A stretch of DNA of 64,000 nt. Source: Chitinophagaceae bacterium IBVUCB1. GTDB taxonomy: Bacteria > Bacteroidota > Bacteroidia > Chitinophagales > Chitinophagaceae. The stretch lies in contig NFUW01000001.1 in assembly GCA_002127285.1 (NCBI GenBank), positions 1,190,057 to 1,254,056 on the forward strand, in the 5' to 3' direction. Within the stretch, counting starts at the first letter, position 1. Each line of letters starts with the position of its first letter. Of this stretch, positions 1 to 10,985 are shown piece after piece. The position numbers were made by a program, and so were the translations under genes. The notes below the pieces were generated by a model, which did not search any database, was not told the origin of the DNA, and saw nothing but the letters and a program-made list of their open reading frames with translations.

Positions 1-30
1 TTTTTCAAAAATGTATTTAGCAAACAAAAA

Positions 31-59
31 AATGGCTCAATGATATTCATTGAGCCATT
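31..59 (-). terminator. Intrinsic terminator of pyrG
   Basis: A perfect 13-bp inverted repeat (AATGGCTCAATGA, loop TAT, then its complement) lies just past the pyrG stop. Read on the minus strand it is followed by a T-rich run (TTTTTTGTTTG). This is the classic rho-independent layout. Confidence 0.8.
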
Positions 60-89
60 CAGTTATTAAGCTATTGAGCTATTATTATC

Positions 90-1757
<1,668 letters not shown>

Positions 1758-1825
1758 TTATTCTGACCGGTAGCGCAGCATACAGATATTACAATAAAAT
1801 TGAGGAAGTAGCTGTTGCGGTCGCA

Positions 1826-1833
1826 CAAAGTTA
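1826..1833 (-). promoter_or_regulatory. Candidate minus-7 promoter element for pyrG
   Basis: Read on the minus strand the sequence is TAACTTTG, a full match to the Bacteroidota minus-7 consensus TAnnTTTG, about 80 bases before the pyrG start. No clear minus-33 TTG was seen, so this is tentative. Confidence 0.35.
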
Positions 1834-1987
1834 TAAACTCGGTTGGCATTTTAAAAATATAATTAACCATCAGGCAAATAGTATGTGTATAAACACTGAA
1901 TTAATAATTTCAAAAAATCCCCCTTTTTGCGCAGGCTCATTTAACTTATTTTAACATTTATTATTTCTTGATTCGTAACAATACAAC

Positions 1988-1995
1988 CATATTTG
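1988..1995 (+). promoter_or_regulatory. Candidate promoter of the receptor/GLPGLI operon
   Basis: CATATTTG matches the Bacteroidota minus-7 element TAnnTTTG except at the first base, and a TTG lies 17 bases upstream (1968-1970). It would give a leader of about 35-40 bases before the ATG at 2036. Confidence 0.35.
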
Positions 1996-2035
1996 TCATG
2001 TTAATGTAACCAAACCATTAACCAACTCCCCCCGG

Positions 2036-4888
2036 ATGCGCCTCATCATTACGTTCTTTTCGTTGTTGCTGCTTGCAGGCACTGGCTTTGCGCAGCCCAT
2101 AACCATTACCGGCTCGGTATCAGACACGCTCAATAGCAACCCGCTACCCAATGCGTGTATAACCATACTAAGAGCCAAAGACTCGGTAATGGAAACATTC
2201 ACACGTACCAAAGAAGATGGTAGTTTTTCGCTTAAAGTAAAAGAACCAGGCAAGTACCTGCTGATGACCAGCTATCCCGGCTTGGCAGAGTATGTTGATA
2301 TCTTCAACGTAAAAGACCGAAAAGAAATGAGCCTCGGTATGATACCGATGGTATCGAAAATGCACCTGCTGAAAGAGGTAGTACTGACACAGCAATACGC
2401 AGCCATCAAGGTAAAGGGAGATACCATTGAGTATATGGCAGATAGTTTCCTGACTAAGGAAAATGCTGATGTAGAGGCACTGCTGAAAAAACTACCTGGC
2501 ATACAGGTAGATAAAAACGGCCAAATAGTAGCCCATGGCGAAAAAGTGGAAAAAGTATTGGTGGACGGCGAGGAGTTTTTTACAGACGACCCCGCCGTAG
2601 TAACCAAAAGCCTGCAGGCAAAAGCGGTAGAAAAAGTACAGGTATTTGATAAGAAAAGTGAGCAGGCAGAGTTTACAGGCGTAGATGATGGAGAGAAAAC
2701 ACGCACCATCAACCTGCAACTGAAAGAAGATAAAAAGAAAGGATATTTCGGCAAAGTGGTAGCAGCAGGTGGCCCCGGCGACGACCAGAACTTTTTTGAA
2801 AACCAAGCCATGTTCAATGCCTTTAAAGGCAAGCGAAAGCTATCAGTATTTGGTATTATGGCCAATACTGGCAAGATGGGGTTGGGTTGGGAAGACAGAG
2901 ATAAATTTGGCGGTGGTGGTGGCGGCAACAGCGAGATGACCGAAGACGGCGGTATTATTACCTACTTCAGCGGCGGCGACGATATGGAAAGCTGGAGTGG
3001 CAGGTACAACGGCGAGGGCTTTCCGCGTGCATGGACGGCAGGCGGGCACTACTCCAACAAATGGAAGCAAGACAAACACCATTTGGGGGGCAACTACCGC
3101 TACGGCAAACAGGATATATCTGCTATTACCAACACGCTGTCAGAAAACTCGCTGCCTAATAATCGCAAAAACTTCAGCAATACCACCAACGATAAATATT
3201 CTGTAGGGCAGCGCCATCGGGTAGATGGCACTTATACATGGACGATAGACTCTACATCTACACTGAAACTGACAGCTAATGCGGGGCACTCCAATACCAT
3301 AAGCACTACACGATTTGATGCGCGTACGGCAAATGAACTGGACTCTACGCTCAATAACAATAACCGTGTGCTGACAAACGATGCTACTACCAAGAGCATG
3401 AATGCCACGCTCGACTATCGCAAGAAGTTTAAGAAAAAAGGCAGGACGTTTGCGCTGAACCTGACAGAAAACTATCGTGAAACAGTAAGCGATGGCTTCC
3501 TGCGTTCTACCATTACACAATACCTGCGCGATACGAATAACAGCGCCTTACTGGGCGTATTCAACAACGTGCTTGACCAAAGGAAAGATAATGAAAGTAC
3601 GCAGATGTCGCTCTCTGCAAGGGCTACTTATACCGAGCCATTATCTAAAGTAGCATTTCTGGATGCCAACTACTCTTTCAAAGTAGATAATAATACTGCA
3701 CGTAGGGAAACTTTTAATAAGCAAACACCAACAGACGACTCATACCAATCGTTGGATAGTTTTTTCAGCAACAATTTCGCGTTCAATGTAATGACACATA
3801 CAGGGGGTGCCAATGTGCGCTTTGTGTTTAAAAAGCTAACCATGTCCGCCGGTGGTTCGTTATCAAACGCATCCTTTAGGCAGGAAGATCTGATGACCGA
3901 TACAGCACGTACATACAATTTCACCAACTTCTTCCCCAAAGCATTTGCCAGCTATAGCTTCAACAAACAACGTCGTTTGCGCCTTGATTATAGTGGGTAT
4001 ACTCAACAACCTACTATAGACCAGATACAACCTTTGCGAAACAATACCGACCCGTTGAACATTGCCTTAGGTAATGCGGGCATCACCCAATCGTTCACAC
4101 ACAATATCGGTTTCAGCTTCAACGATTACAAGATGCTGACCAACAGGTATATATGGATGAACTTCAACATGAATCTTGTTGACAATGCCATCAGTCGTGC
4201 TGAGAATATTGACGCACAGGGATTGCGCACGTATCAATACATCAATGTAGATGGTAACTATAGCGGGTGGGGTTATATAGGCATCGGCAGGCAGTTCAAT
4301 AAAATAAACTTTGACGCGGGTGTATATGGTAGCCTCGGCATCAACCACATCAACAACGTAATAAACGGCATCACCAACAAGAGCGATAACAACAGGTATA
4401 GCATAGGCATACGCCTTAGCTGGCATTCTGAGAATGATAAGTTTGACATCAGCTACAACCCCGAGATTACGTACAACGACAACAAATCAACCATCAGCAC
4501 ACAGACCACCAGTTTCTGGACAGCAGACCAAGAGTTTTCTGTGTCTTACGATTTGCCAAAGAAATTCGGTGTAGGTACAGACTTTGAATGGTACATCCGA
4601 CAGCAGACCAGTGTGTTTGATAGAAACAATAACGTGTTCAGGTGGAATGCGTATGTAAGCAAGAAGTTTATGAAAAACGACCAACTGGAAATGCGTGTAT
4701 CAGCATTCGATATACTGAACCAAAACCTCGGGTTCAGCCGCTATGCGCAAAACAACTTGGTTACAGAAAGTAATTACAATACCATCCGCCGCTACGGCCT
4801 TGTATCGCTGATATGGAACTTTACTAAAACGGCAGCAGGCGCACCACCGCAGCAGGACGCAGGCTCTATTATTAAGATGATAAAATAA
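2036..4888 (+). CDS. Outer-membrane beta-barrel receptor with CarboxypepD_reg-like N-terminus
   Basis: A 950-residue secreted protein of the TonB-dependent-receptor-like class common in Bacteroidota. Residues 1-20 form a signal peptide ending in GTGFAQ. A carboxypeptidase-regulatory-like beta-sandwich follows (about residues 22-115), then a plug-like segment (VEALLKKLPGIQVDKNG, VLVDGEEFF), and a long barrel with alternating aromatic strands and glycine-rich loops (GGGGGG near residue 300). Such proteins sit in the outer membrane; the substrate cannot be read from the sequence, and no SusD partner is adjacent. It ends 5 bases before a GLPGLI gene, a pairing often seen in this phylum, so the two are probably one operon. 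Confidence 0.85.
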   Translation: MRLIITFFSLLLLAGTGFAQPITITGSVSDTLNSNPLPNACITILRAKDSVMETFTRTKEDGSFSLKVKEPGKYLLMTSYPGLAEYVDIFNVKDRKEMSLGMIPMVSKMHLLKEVVLTQQYAAIKVKGDTIEYMADSFLTKENADVEALLKKLPGIQVDKNGQIVAHGEKVEKVLVDGEEFFTDDPAVVTKSLQAKAVEKVQVFDKKSEQAEFTGVDDGEKTRTINLQLKEDKKKGYFGKVVAAGGPGDDQNFFENQAMFNAFKGKRKLSVFGIMANTGKMGLGWEDRDKFGGGGGGNSEMTEDGGIITYFSGGDDMESWSGRYNGEGFPRAWTAGGHYSNKWKQDKHHLGGNYRYGKQDISAITNTLSENSLPNNRKNFSNTTNDKYSVGQRHRVDGTYTWTIDSTSTLKLTANAGHSNTISTTRFDARTANELDSTLNNNNRVLTNDATTKSMNATLDYRKKFKKKGRTFALNLTENYRETVSDGFLRSTITQYLRDTNNSALLGVFNNVLDQRKDNESTQMSLSARATYTEPLSKVAFLDANYSFKVDNNTARRETFNKQTPTDDSYQSLDSFFSNNFAFNVMTHTGGANVRFVFKKLTMSAGGSLSNASFRQEDLMTDTARTYNFTNFFPKAFASYSFNKQRRLRLDYSGYTQQPTIDQIQPLRNNTDPLNIALGNAGITQSFTHNIGFSFNDYKMLTNRYIWMNFNMNLVDNAISRAENIDAQGLRTYQYINVDGNYSGWGYIGIGRQFNKINFDAGVYGSLGINHINNVINGITNKSDNNRYSIGIRLSWHSENDKFDISYNPEITYNDNKSTISTQTTSFWTADQEFSVSYDLPKKFGVGTDFEWYIRQQTSVFDRNNNVFRWNAYVSKKFMKNDQLEMRVSAFDILNQNLGFSRYAQNNLVTESNYNTIRRYGLVSLIWNFTKTAAGAPPQQDAGSIIKMIK

Positions 4889-4893
4889 CCCTT

Positions 4894-5637
4894 ATGAAGA
4901 AGATAATTGCCATCATTATATTATTTGCCTGCGCAAGCACTGCAAAAGCACAATTTACCCAATACGGTAAAATAGAGTATGAACGCAAGGTGAACCTGAA
5001 ACGCTTGCTGAATGATTTGGACGATGACCAGAAGCAATGGGTTGAGCGCTTCCGTTCGCAGATACCCGACTATACGATTACCTACTTTGATATGTATTTC
5101 AATACATCCAAATCGCTGTACAAACCTGGTAGAGAAGTAGAGGGTGGTACTAAGCTATGGTTTGCACAATCGCCTGCCAATGACAATGTAGTGATGACGG
5201 ATTTTGGTACTGAAAAAGTAAAAGCAAATAAAAACGTGTATGAGCAGAAGTTTTTGGTAGAAGACAGTATGCGCAAAATAGAATGGAAGATATATGACGA
5301 GATACGCACTATAGCCAATTACAAATGCCGCAAAGCCGTAGGCAAAATGTTCGACTCGGTATTTGTAGTAGCTTACTATACCGAAGATATTATGGTAAGT
5401 GGCGGCCCAGAAATGTTTAGCGGGCTACCAGGCATGATATTGCAGATAGCCATACCCCGAATGCACACCACATGGATAGCGCAGAAAATAGAACTGATAA
5501 AACCCAAAGATACCGACTTTGCCATATCTGACAAAGGCAAAAAAATGAACCAGAAAGAGATGCACGAAACCCTGAAAACCAGTTTTAAAGACTGGGGAAA
5601 ATACGCAGACAAAAACCTCTGGTGGACGTTATTGTAG
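4894..5637 (+). CDS. GLPGLI family protein
   Basis: A 247-residue exported protein starting with a signal peptide (MKKIIAIIILFACASTAKAQ). The signature SGLPGMIL near residue 178 places it in the GLPGLI family, named after this motif and found almost only in Bacteroidota. Its molecular role is unknown. The gene follows the beta-barrel receptor by 5 bases and is closed by a strong terminator, so it is very likely co-transcribed with the receptor and may act with it at the outer membrane. The last point is inference from gene order. Confidence 0.85.
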   Translation: MKKIIAIIILFACASTAKAQFTQYGKIEYERKVNLKRLLNDLDDDQKQWVERFRSQIPDYTITYFDMYFNTSKSLYKPGREVEGGTKLWFAQSPANDNVVMTDFGTEKVKANKNVYEQKFLVEDSMRKIEWKIYDEIRTIANYKCRKAVGKMFDSVFVVAYYTEDIMVSGGPEMFSGLPGMILQIAIPRMHTTWIAQKIELIKPKDTDFAISDKGKKMNQKEMHETLKTSFKDWGKYADKNLWWTLL

Positions 5638-5680
5638 GATAAATCCTCTAATTAATAGCCGTTAGATATTATTCTATATT

Positions 5681-5711
5681 AGCAGTTTGTTGGCGTATCC
5701 AACAAACTGCT
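5681..5711 (+). terminator. Intrinsic terminator after the GLPGLI gene
   Basis: A 13-bp perfect stem (AGCAGTTTGTTGG / CCAACAAACTGCT) with a 5-base loop is followed by TTTT. It ends only 12 bases before the next start codon at 5724. Confidence 0.8.
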
Positions 5712-5723
5712 TTTTAAGTAAAA

Positions 5724-6899
5724 ATGAGGTTATTAATAATTATATTGTTTATAGTTCATAGCATATTTGTAAGTGGACAGGGAATACAAATTCTTGGTCA
5801 AATTCAAGACGAAGAAACAAATAATCCCATACTAGATGCTGTTGTACAATTTTCCAACCAATCTTATAAATCAGATAGTTCGGGTTTTTTTAAAATTAAA
5901 AATAATGTTATTGGGAAAGCATACGTTAGTAAAGCAGGGTATCAAAAGCAATATATAGAGTTGAAAGAAGGATGGAATATTGTTAAGTTAAGAAAAGAGT
6001 ATATCAATCTTTCTGAAATTAGTATTACAGCAAACAAGCGAACAACAAAAGAGATAATCAATGGAGCTATAGCCCGATATGTTGACAATTATTTACCTAC
6101 TGTTGCTTTATATTCAGTGCAACGTACTTATTTGCAACAAGAAAACGATACACTACTATTTGTTGTATCTCAATTAATCGCAAATACTGCAAATGGCAAA
6201 AGAGATAAATATGCATTTTATAAACAGAATAACAAATCACATATCGTCTCCACTAATAAAATTGATATAAACACTTACAATAATTATGTCGGTAATGTTC
6301 GTGATGTATTAGAAACTGGAATGATGGATCAACTCAAGATGTTGGCAAATAATATCACAAAATATAACAGCATATCTTCAATTACTATTAATGAAGAAAA
6401 TTCATTTTACGACATTGTTCTCATAACGAAAAGTCCAGAAAAAATTAGCTCACCTGTTAACCAAATTATTGGCTATAGTAAAGCAAATTACTATGCTGCG
6501 AATAATGAGTATGTAACAATGATAAATATACTTATTGATACAAAAACTTTTGCAGTGTGTGAGTTTCACAGATTTACCATTTTAGCAGATAATGCAGCCA
6601 GTTACAAAATAACTAACAGTAGAGATGATATTACAAATTGGAAAGCACATAGAGACAGCACATTATACCTAACATATTATGCTAAATGGGAACAAGATAA
6701 GTCAACTAAAAAATATGTTCCAATAAATGAAGGTTATTCAGACAATGCTATTTTCCCATTTTACAAAACAAATACTGATTCTTTCAAGAGATTAGTATAT
6801 CATTTTACAAGGAAGTTTTCTGTTATTAGTCGTACAAAACTTGAGACAAAACAAACCGACATAGTTCATGGTATTAAGAACCAATTATTTGATAATTAA
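5724..6899 (+). CDS. Secreted CarboxypepD_reg-like domain protein, AT-rich
   Basis: A 391-residue protein with an N-terminal signal peptide (LLIIILFIVHSIFVSGQ) followed by a carboxypeptidase-regulatory-like repeat (about residues 20-100: ILGQIQDEETNNPILDAVVQF, then the typical DSSGFFKIKN). The remaining 290 residues are not recognised; they are rich in Asn, Lys, Tyr and Thr and may be periplasmic or surface-exposed. Base composition is clearly more AT-rich than in both neighbours, with many AAT, ATA and TTA codons, which suggests horizontal origin. The start lies 12 bases after the terminator of the preceding operon, so the promoter must overlap that hairpin or expression depends on read-through. 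It converges on metB. Confidence 0.75.
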   Translation: MRLLIIILFIVHSIFVSGQGIQILGQIQDEETNNPILDAVVQFSNQSYKSDSSGFFKIKNNVIGKAYVSKAGYQKQYIELKEGWNIVKLRKEYINLSEISITANKRTTKEIINGAIARYVDNYLPTVALYSVQRTYLQQENDTLLFVVSQLIANTANGKRDKYAFYKQNNKSHIVSTNKIDINTYNNYVGNVRDVLETGMMDQLKMLANNITKYNSISSITINEENSFYDIVLITKSPEKISSPVNQIIGYSKANYYAANNEYVTMINILIDTKTFAVCEFHRFTILADNAASYKITNSRDDITNWKAHRDSTLYLTYYAKWEQDKSTKKYVPINEGYSDNAIFPFYKTNTDSFKRLVYHFTRKFSVISRTKLETKQTDIVHGIKNQLFDN

Positions 6900-6934
6900 T
6901 ACTTAACAACGAAGTCAATATAAACTTAATGTTC

Positions 6935-8095
6935 CTACCCAATAGCCTGCTCCAAATCCGCAATCAAATCATCCGCATCTTCTATACCTACGCTCAGGCG
7001 TATCAGGCTGTCCACCAATCCGTTTTTTATGCGTTCTTCTCTGGGTATAGAGCCGTGCGTCATGCTGGCGGGGTGGCCTATTAAAGATTCTACACCACCT
7101 AGGCTTTCCGCCAAAGAAAATAGTTCTGTTTTCTTCAGCACATTCATCGCCGCATCCATATTGTCGTCTTTCAGCGTAAAAGACATCATACCGCCAAAGC
7201 CGCGCATTTGCTTCTTCGCCACATCGTGGTTGGGGTGGTCGGCAAATCCGCACCAATACACTTTGCCCACTTTGGGGTGGTTGCGCAGGTAGTTGGCTAT
7301 TTTCTCGCCGTTTTCGCAGTGGCGTTGCATACGCACATGCAGGGTTTTAATGCCACGCAGTACCAGCCAGCAGTCGTGCGGGCCCGGCACCGCACCGCAA
7401 CTGTTTTGTATAAAGCGCAGCTTTTCTTCCAGTGCAGCGTCATTCATTATCAGTGCGCCATGCACCACATCGCTATGTCCGCCCAGGTATTTGGTTGCAG
7501 AGTGCAGCACAATATCCGCACCTTGGTCTAATGGATTTTGCAGATAGGGAGATGCGAATGTATTATCAACCACCAATAGCAGTTTGTGCTCTTTGGCTAT
7601 TGCAGCGCAGGCAGCTATATCTACAATATTCAGCAGCGGATTGGTAGGTGTTTCAGTCCATATCATTTTGGTATTGCCATTGATATAGCCGCGTATGTTG
7701 TTGGCATCTGCCATATCTATAAAGTGAAACTTAATACCGTAGTTGGCAAACATTTTGGTAAAGATGCGGTACGTACCGCCATACAGGTCGTTAGCAACAA
7801 TCACCTCATCGCCTGGAGCAAGCAGTTTAGCAACGGCATCCGTTGCCGCCATACCACTACCAAAGCATAGGGCGTGATTACCATTCTCTATAGCAGCCAA
7901 TGCGTTTTGCAATACAGTGCGTGTCGGGTTTTGCGTACGAGCGTATTCATAGCCCTTATGGTCGCCGGGGGCTGCCTGCACGTAGGTAGATGTCTGATAG
8001 ATGGGTGTCATGATTGCACCCGTTGTAGGGTCCGGGCTTATACCTGCGTGTATCAGTTTGGTAGCCAGTTTATGATTCTTATTATTCATTGCCAT
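6935..8095 (-). CDS. metB: Trans-sulfuration PLP enzyme (cystathionine gamma-synthase/lyase)
   Basis: A 386-residue Cys/Met-metabolism PLP-dependent enzyme of the MetB/MetC fold. Diagnostic segments are YEYARTQNPTRTVLQ, the substrate and PLP region GSGMAATDAV, and the PLP-lysine motif SATKYLGGHSD near residue 200. It either joins O-succinyl- or O-acetylhomoserine with cysteine to make cystathionine, or cleaves cystathionine; the two activities cannot be separated by eye, so the symbol is provisional. Length is normal. Translation may start at Met1 or Met3. A minus-strand TACCTTTG promoter element lies 17-24 bases upstream, sharing a 45-base divergent region with ruvB. Confidence 0.9.
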   Translation of the reverse strand: MAMNNKNHKLATKLIHAGISPDPTTGAIMTPIYQTSTYVQAAPGDHKGYEYARTQNPTRTVLQNALAAIENGNHALCFGSGMAATDAVAKLLAPGDEVIVANDLYGGTYRIFTKMFANYGIKFHFIDMADANNIRGYINGNTKMIWTETPTNPLLNIVDIAACAAIAKEHKLLLVVDNTFASPYLQNPLDQGADIVLHSATKYLGGHSDVVHGALIMNDAALEEKLRFIQNSCGAVPGPHDCWLVLRGIKTLHVRMQRHCENGEKIANYLRNHPKVGKVYWCGFADHPNHDVAKKQMRGFGGMMSFTLKDDNMDAAMNVLKKTELFSLAESLGGVESLIGHPASMTHGSIPREERIKNGLVDSLIRLSVGIEDADDLIADLEQAIG

Positions 8096-8111
8096 TGCTT
8101 ATTAATGGCTG

Positions 8112-8119
8112 CAAAGGTA
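8112..8119 (-). promoter_or_regulatory. Minus-7 promoter element of the trans-sulfuration gene
   Basis: On the minus strand this reads TACCTTTG, an exact match to the Bacteroidota TAnnTTTG consensus. The expected transcription start would leave a leader of only about 10-15 bases before the ATG at 8095. Confidence 0.6.
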
Positions 8120-8128
8120 TAGATTTCA

Positions 8129-8136
8129 TAACTTTA
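8129..8136 (+). promoter_or_regulatory. Candidate minus-7 promoter element of ruvB
   Basis: TAACTTTA matches TAnnTTTG in seven of eight positions and ends 4 bases before the ruvB ATG, implying a nearly leaderless transcript. Confidence 0.45.
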
Positions 8137-8140
8137 CCCA

Positions 8141-9163
8141 ATGCAGCAATCGCACGTCAGGCCATCAGATGATTTGAACCCGCAAGAGCGCGAGTACGAG
8201 AATAGCATCCGTCCGCAGTCTATTGACGATTTTTCGGGGCAGCCGAAGCTGATAGAAAACCTGCGTGTGTTCATAAAAGCTGCCAATCTGCGTGGCGAAT
8301 CGCTGGATCATGTGCTGTTTCATGGCCCGCCCGGCTTGGGCAAAACCACCCTGTCGCGCATTGTTGCCAACGAATTGGGGGTAAGCATTAAAGAAACAAG
8401 TGGCCCCGTTATAGAAAAACCTGCCGATCTCGCCGGCCTGCTCACCAGTCTGGAGCCGCGCGATGTATTGTTTATAGACGAGATACACCGCCTCAGCACC
8501 GTGGTAGAAGAATACCTCTATGCGGCGATGGAAGATTTTAAGATTGATATAATGATAGACAGCGGGCCTGCTGCCCGTTCGGTACAAATCAATCTCAGCC
8601 CGTTTACGTTGGTAGGTGCTACTACGCGCAGCGGTTTACTCACCTCACCTTTACTCAGTCGTTTCGGCATCAAGTCGCGCCTCGATTATTATAATGCGGA
8701 AGTACTGCAACGCATTGTGATGCGCGCTGCCGGGTTGATGAATGTAAAAGTAACGTCAGAGGCCGCATTGCAGATAGCGAGTCGTAGCCGGGGCACACCA
8801 CGTATTGCCAATGGGCTGCTGCGCCGTATGCGCGATTTTGCTCAGGTGCTTGGCAACGGCGTAATAGACCTTGCCATTGTAGAACATGGCTTGCGCGCAC
8901 TGAATGTGGATGAAAGCGGACTGGACGATATGGATAATAAAATCCTGAGCACACTGATAGATAAATTCAAAGGCGGGCCTACGGGCATTAATAATATCGC
9001 AACTGCCGTAGGCGAAGAAGCTGGCACGATTGAAGAAGTGTATGAGCCGTTTCTGATACAAGAGGGCTACATCATGCGTACGCCTCGTGGCAGGGAAGCC
9101 ACCGAAAAAGCCTACAAGCATTTGGGAAGAAAAAAACCGGGAGAAGCGGGTAGTTTGTTTTAA
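8141..9163 (+). CDS. ruvB: Holliday junction branch migration ATPase RuvB
   Basis: RuvB is the hexameric AAA+ motor that drives Holliday junction branch migration together with RuvA, in recombinational repair. The 340-residue protein carries a Walker A motif GPPGLGKTT (about residues 64-72), Walker B DEIHRL (about 112-117), the sensor stretch [18 protein letters not shown], and the C-terminal winged helix ending with the typical RTPRGRE segment. Length and motif order fit the family exactly. ruvA and ruvC are not in the window. The stop codon overlaps the convergent glycosyltransferase stop by 4 bases. Its likely promoter lies immediately upstream and divergent from the trans-sulfuration gene. 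Confidence 0.98.
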   Translation: MQQSHVRPSDDLNPQEREYENSIRPQSIDDFSGQPKLIENLRVFIKAANLRGESLDHVLFHGPPGLGKTTLSRIVANELGVSIKETSGPVIEKPADLAGLLTSLEPRDVLFIDEIHRLSTVVEEYLYAAMEDFKIDIMIDSGPAARSVQINLSPFTLVGATTRSGLLTSPLLSRFGIKSRLDYYNAEVLQRIVMRAAGLMNVKVTSEAALQIASRSRGTPRIANGLLRRMRDFAQVLGNGVIDLAIVEHGLRALNVDESGLDDMDNKILSTLIDKFKGGPTGINNIATAVGEEAGTIEEVYEPFLIQEGYIMRTPRGREATEKAYKHLGRKKPGEAGSLF

Positions 9164-10290
9164 CGCAAGCCTGCTACACCAAATATATTATCCAGCAACG
9201 TAGCCCAGCTATACTTCTGTTTTTCCGTAGCAATATCTTGTTGCAGATTGGGCAATGCATTTGGTTGAAAAAAACGAAGAATGGCCGTTGCAATAGCTGT
9301 TGGTTCGGGCTCTGTTACAAAGCCTACCTTGCCATCGGGCACTACCTCTGCCAGCCCGCCCACATTGGTTACCACCATTGGTTTTTCAAAATGATAGGCT
9401 ACTTGTGTTATACCGCTTTGTGTTGCGGTTCGGTACGGTTGCACTACTAAGTCTGCAGCAGAGAAGTAATATTTTATTTCGTCGTTGGGGATGAATTCTG
9501 TAAATAAATGCACACTGTTCGCTATGCCGTTATTCTGTACCTGTTGCAGATAGGCATCACTATCTCCGTAAAACTCACCTGCTACTATCAGCTTAATGCC
9601 CGCTTGTTTGATGCGTTCATCCTTCATAGCATCCAGCAATATATCCAGCCCTTTGTACTTGCGAATAAAGCCAAAGAACAGTATGTATTTTTCATTCGGG
9701 TTCAGCCTCAGTTTTTCACAAGCAGCTAGTTTACTTACTGCATCCCCGTAGTTGTCATATACCGGGTGCGGGCTAAAGACGGCTGGCTTATCTGTAAACT
9801 GGCGCAGGTCTTTTAGCACATCCCTGCTCATGGCAAGAAAAGCATCCGCGCTTTTCAGAAAATACTTGGTAAATGCCATATCACCGGGGCGCGCTTCGTG
9901 TGGTATCACATTGTCGGTGATGGCAACAATCTTTGTGTGTTTGTTTTTACGCACCCTGCGCAGTATGGTGCCGAAGCAGGGCCCCATAAATGGCAGCCAG
10001 TAGCGCACGATGATTAAATCGGGCTTTTCTTTTTTGATACGGTTACCGACACTTATCCAGTTTATTGGGTTGATGGAATTAATAACGCTGCGTATCTCCA
10101 GCCCTTTCGGTGCAGGCTCGTCTGTAAACTGCGACTTGCCCGGGAATAGAAACGATGGGTATTGTAATGAGAAAGAATAGATAACTACATCATGCCCTTG
10201 TTGCTGCAATACTTCCGCCATACGCTCGTTGAATGTAGCGATGCCACCACCACGTAGCGGGTGTGCCGAGCCTATGATGGTTATCTTCAT
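9160..10290 (-). CDS. GT4-type glycosyltransferase
   Basis: A 376-residue GT-B glycosyltransferase. The N-terminus [21 protein letters not shown] is the acceptor-side Rossmann start with a glycine-rich loop. The C-terminal half has the nucleotide-sugar binding domain, with [21 protein letters not shown] and the retaining-enzyme region around [17 protein letters not shown]. It transfers a sugar from an activated donor; acceptor and donor are unknown. The ATG overlaps the stop of the upstream sugar-1-phosphate nucleotidyltransferase (ATGA), so it is translationally coupled and likely uses or accompanies the nucleotide sugar made by those two enzymes. It is the last gene of the gcvH-led operon. 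Confidence 0.85.
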   Translation of the reverse strand: MKITIIGSAHPLRGGGIATFNERMAEVLQQQGHDVVIYSFSLQYPSFLFPGKSQFTDEPAPKGLEIRSVINSINPINWISVGNRIKKEKPDLIIVRYWLPFMGPCFGTILRRVRKNKHTKIVAITDNVIPHEARPGDMAFTKYFLKSADAFLAMSRDVLKDLRQFTDKPAVFSPHPVYDNYGDAVSKLAACEKLRLNPNEKYILFFGFIRKYKGLDILLDAMKDERIKQAGIKLIVAGEFYGDSDAYLQQVQNNGIANSVHLFTEFIPNDEIKYYFSAADLVVQPYRTATQSGITQVAYHFEKPMVVTNVGGLAEVVPDGKVGFVTEPEPTAIATAILRFFQPNALPNLQQDIATEKQKYSWATLLDNIFGVAGLR

Positions 10291-10985
10291 CCCGTTATTA
10301 CTTTAAAATCTGCTTGTGCTTTTTCGTAGTCTGCTGGTATACCTATGTCTATAAAATAAGCATCGCTCACAAAGCCATACATCTTGCCCTCGCCTACAAA
10401 TGCTTCAAAATAATCTTTCTCGAAAGAATATTTTTCGGGCAGTTGTTTTGCATACAGTTCTTTTTTATTCACGATGTACACACCGCCGTTTATCAAGCCT
10501 TCCGCATAATATTTCTTTTCTTCAAAGGCGATGATGCGTTTTGTATCATCTGTCTTCACCACGCCATATCTTTCAAACTGCTGCATGGGTTTCAATGCCA
10601 GTGTGGTTGCCGATTTGGTTGCCTGATGAAAAGCAAGCATTACCTGCATATCTATGCGAAACATCGTATCACCATTCAGCACTGCTACATCATCTTGCAA
10701 TGCTTTTGTCAGCGCAAGGCTGATGCCACCACCTGTACCAAGTGGTGTTTCTTCTATCACATAATCTACCGTAAAGCTTCTATGTTGTGTTTGCAGCCAC
10801 TCGATAATTACTTCATGTTTAAAACCCAATGACAGTATGACTCTTGTACACTTTTGTTTCTCCAGATAATCGAATATATAATGCAGAAAAGGTTGCCCAT
10901 TAACCTGTGCCATACATTTGGGGTACAGCCCTATCACGCTTTGCAGCCTCGTACCCAAACCGCCTGCCAGTACTACACATTCCAT
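10287..10985 (-). CDS. hddC: Sugar-1-phosphate nucleotidyltransferase (HddC-like)
   Basis: A 232-residue nucleotidyltransferase with the N-terminal signature ECVVLAGGLGTRLQ and the GDTMFRID metal/sugar region (VAVLNGDTMF). The start chosen is the ATG at 10985, which overlaps the stop of the upstream kinase gene as TAATG; an ATG four codons earlier (10997) is possible but fits the family less well. With the adjacent GHMP kinase it resembles the HddA/HddC pair that makes GDP-D-glycero-alpha-D-manno-heptose for surface glycans. The exact sugar and nucleotide are inferred from gene order, not proven. It overlaps the next gene by ATGA. Confidence 0.75.
   Translation of the reverse strand: MECVVLAGGLGTRLQSVIGLYPKCMAQVNGQPFLHYIFDYLEKQKCTRVILSLGFKHEVIIEWLQTQHRSFTVDYVIEETPLGTGGGISLALTKALQDDVAVLNGDTMFRIDMQVMLAFHQATKSATTLALKPMQQFERYGVVKTDDTKRIIAFEEKKYYAEGLINGGVYIVNKKELYAKQLPEKYSFEKDYFEAFVGEGKMYGFVSDAYFIDIGIPADYEKAQADFKVITG

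Noticed and set aside
8756-9121. Open frame opposite ruvB (121 codons)
   Set aside because: Antisense shadow of the conserved ruvB gene; low-complexity composition.
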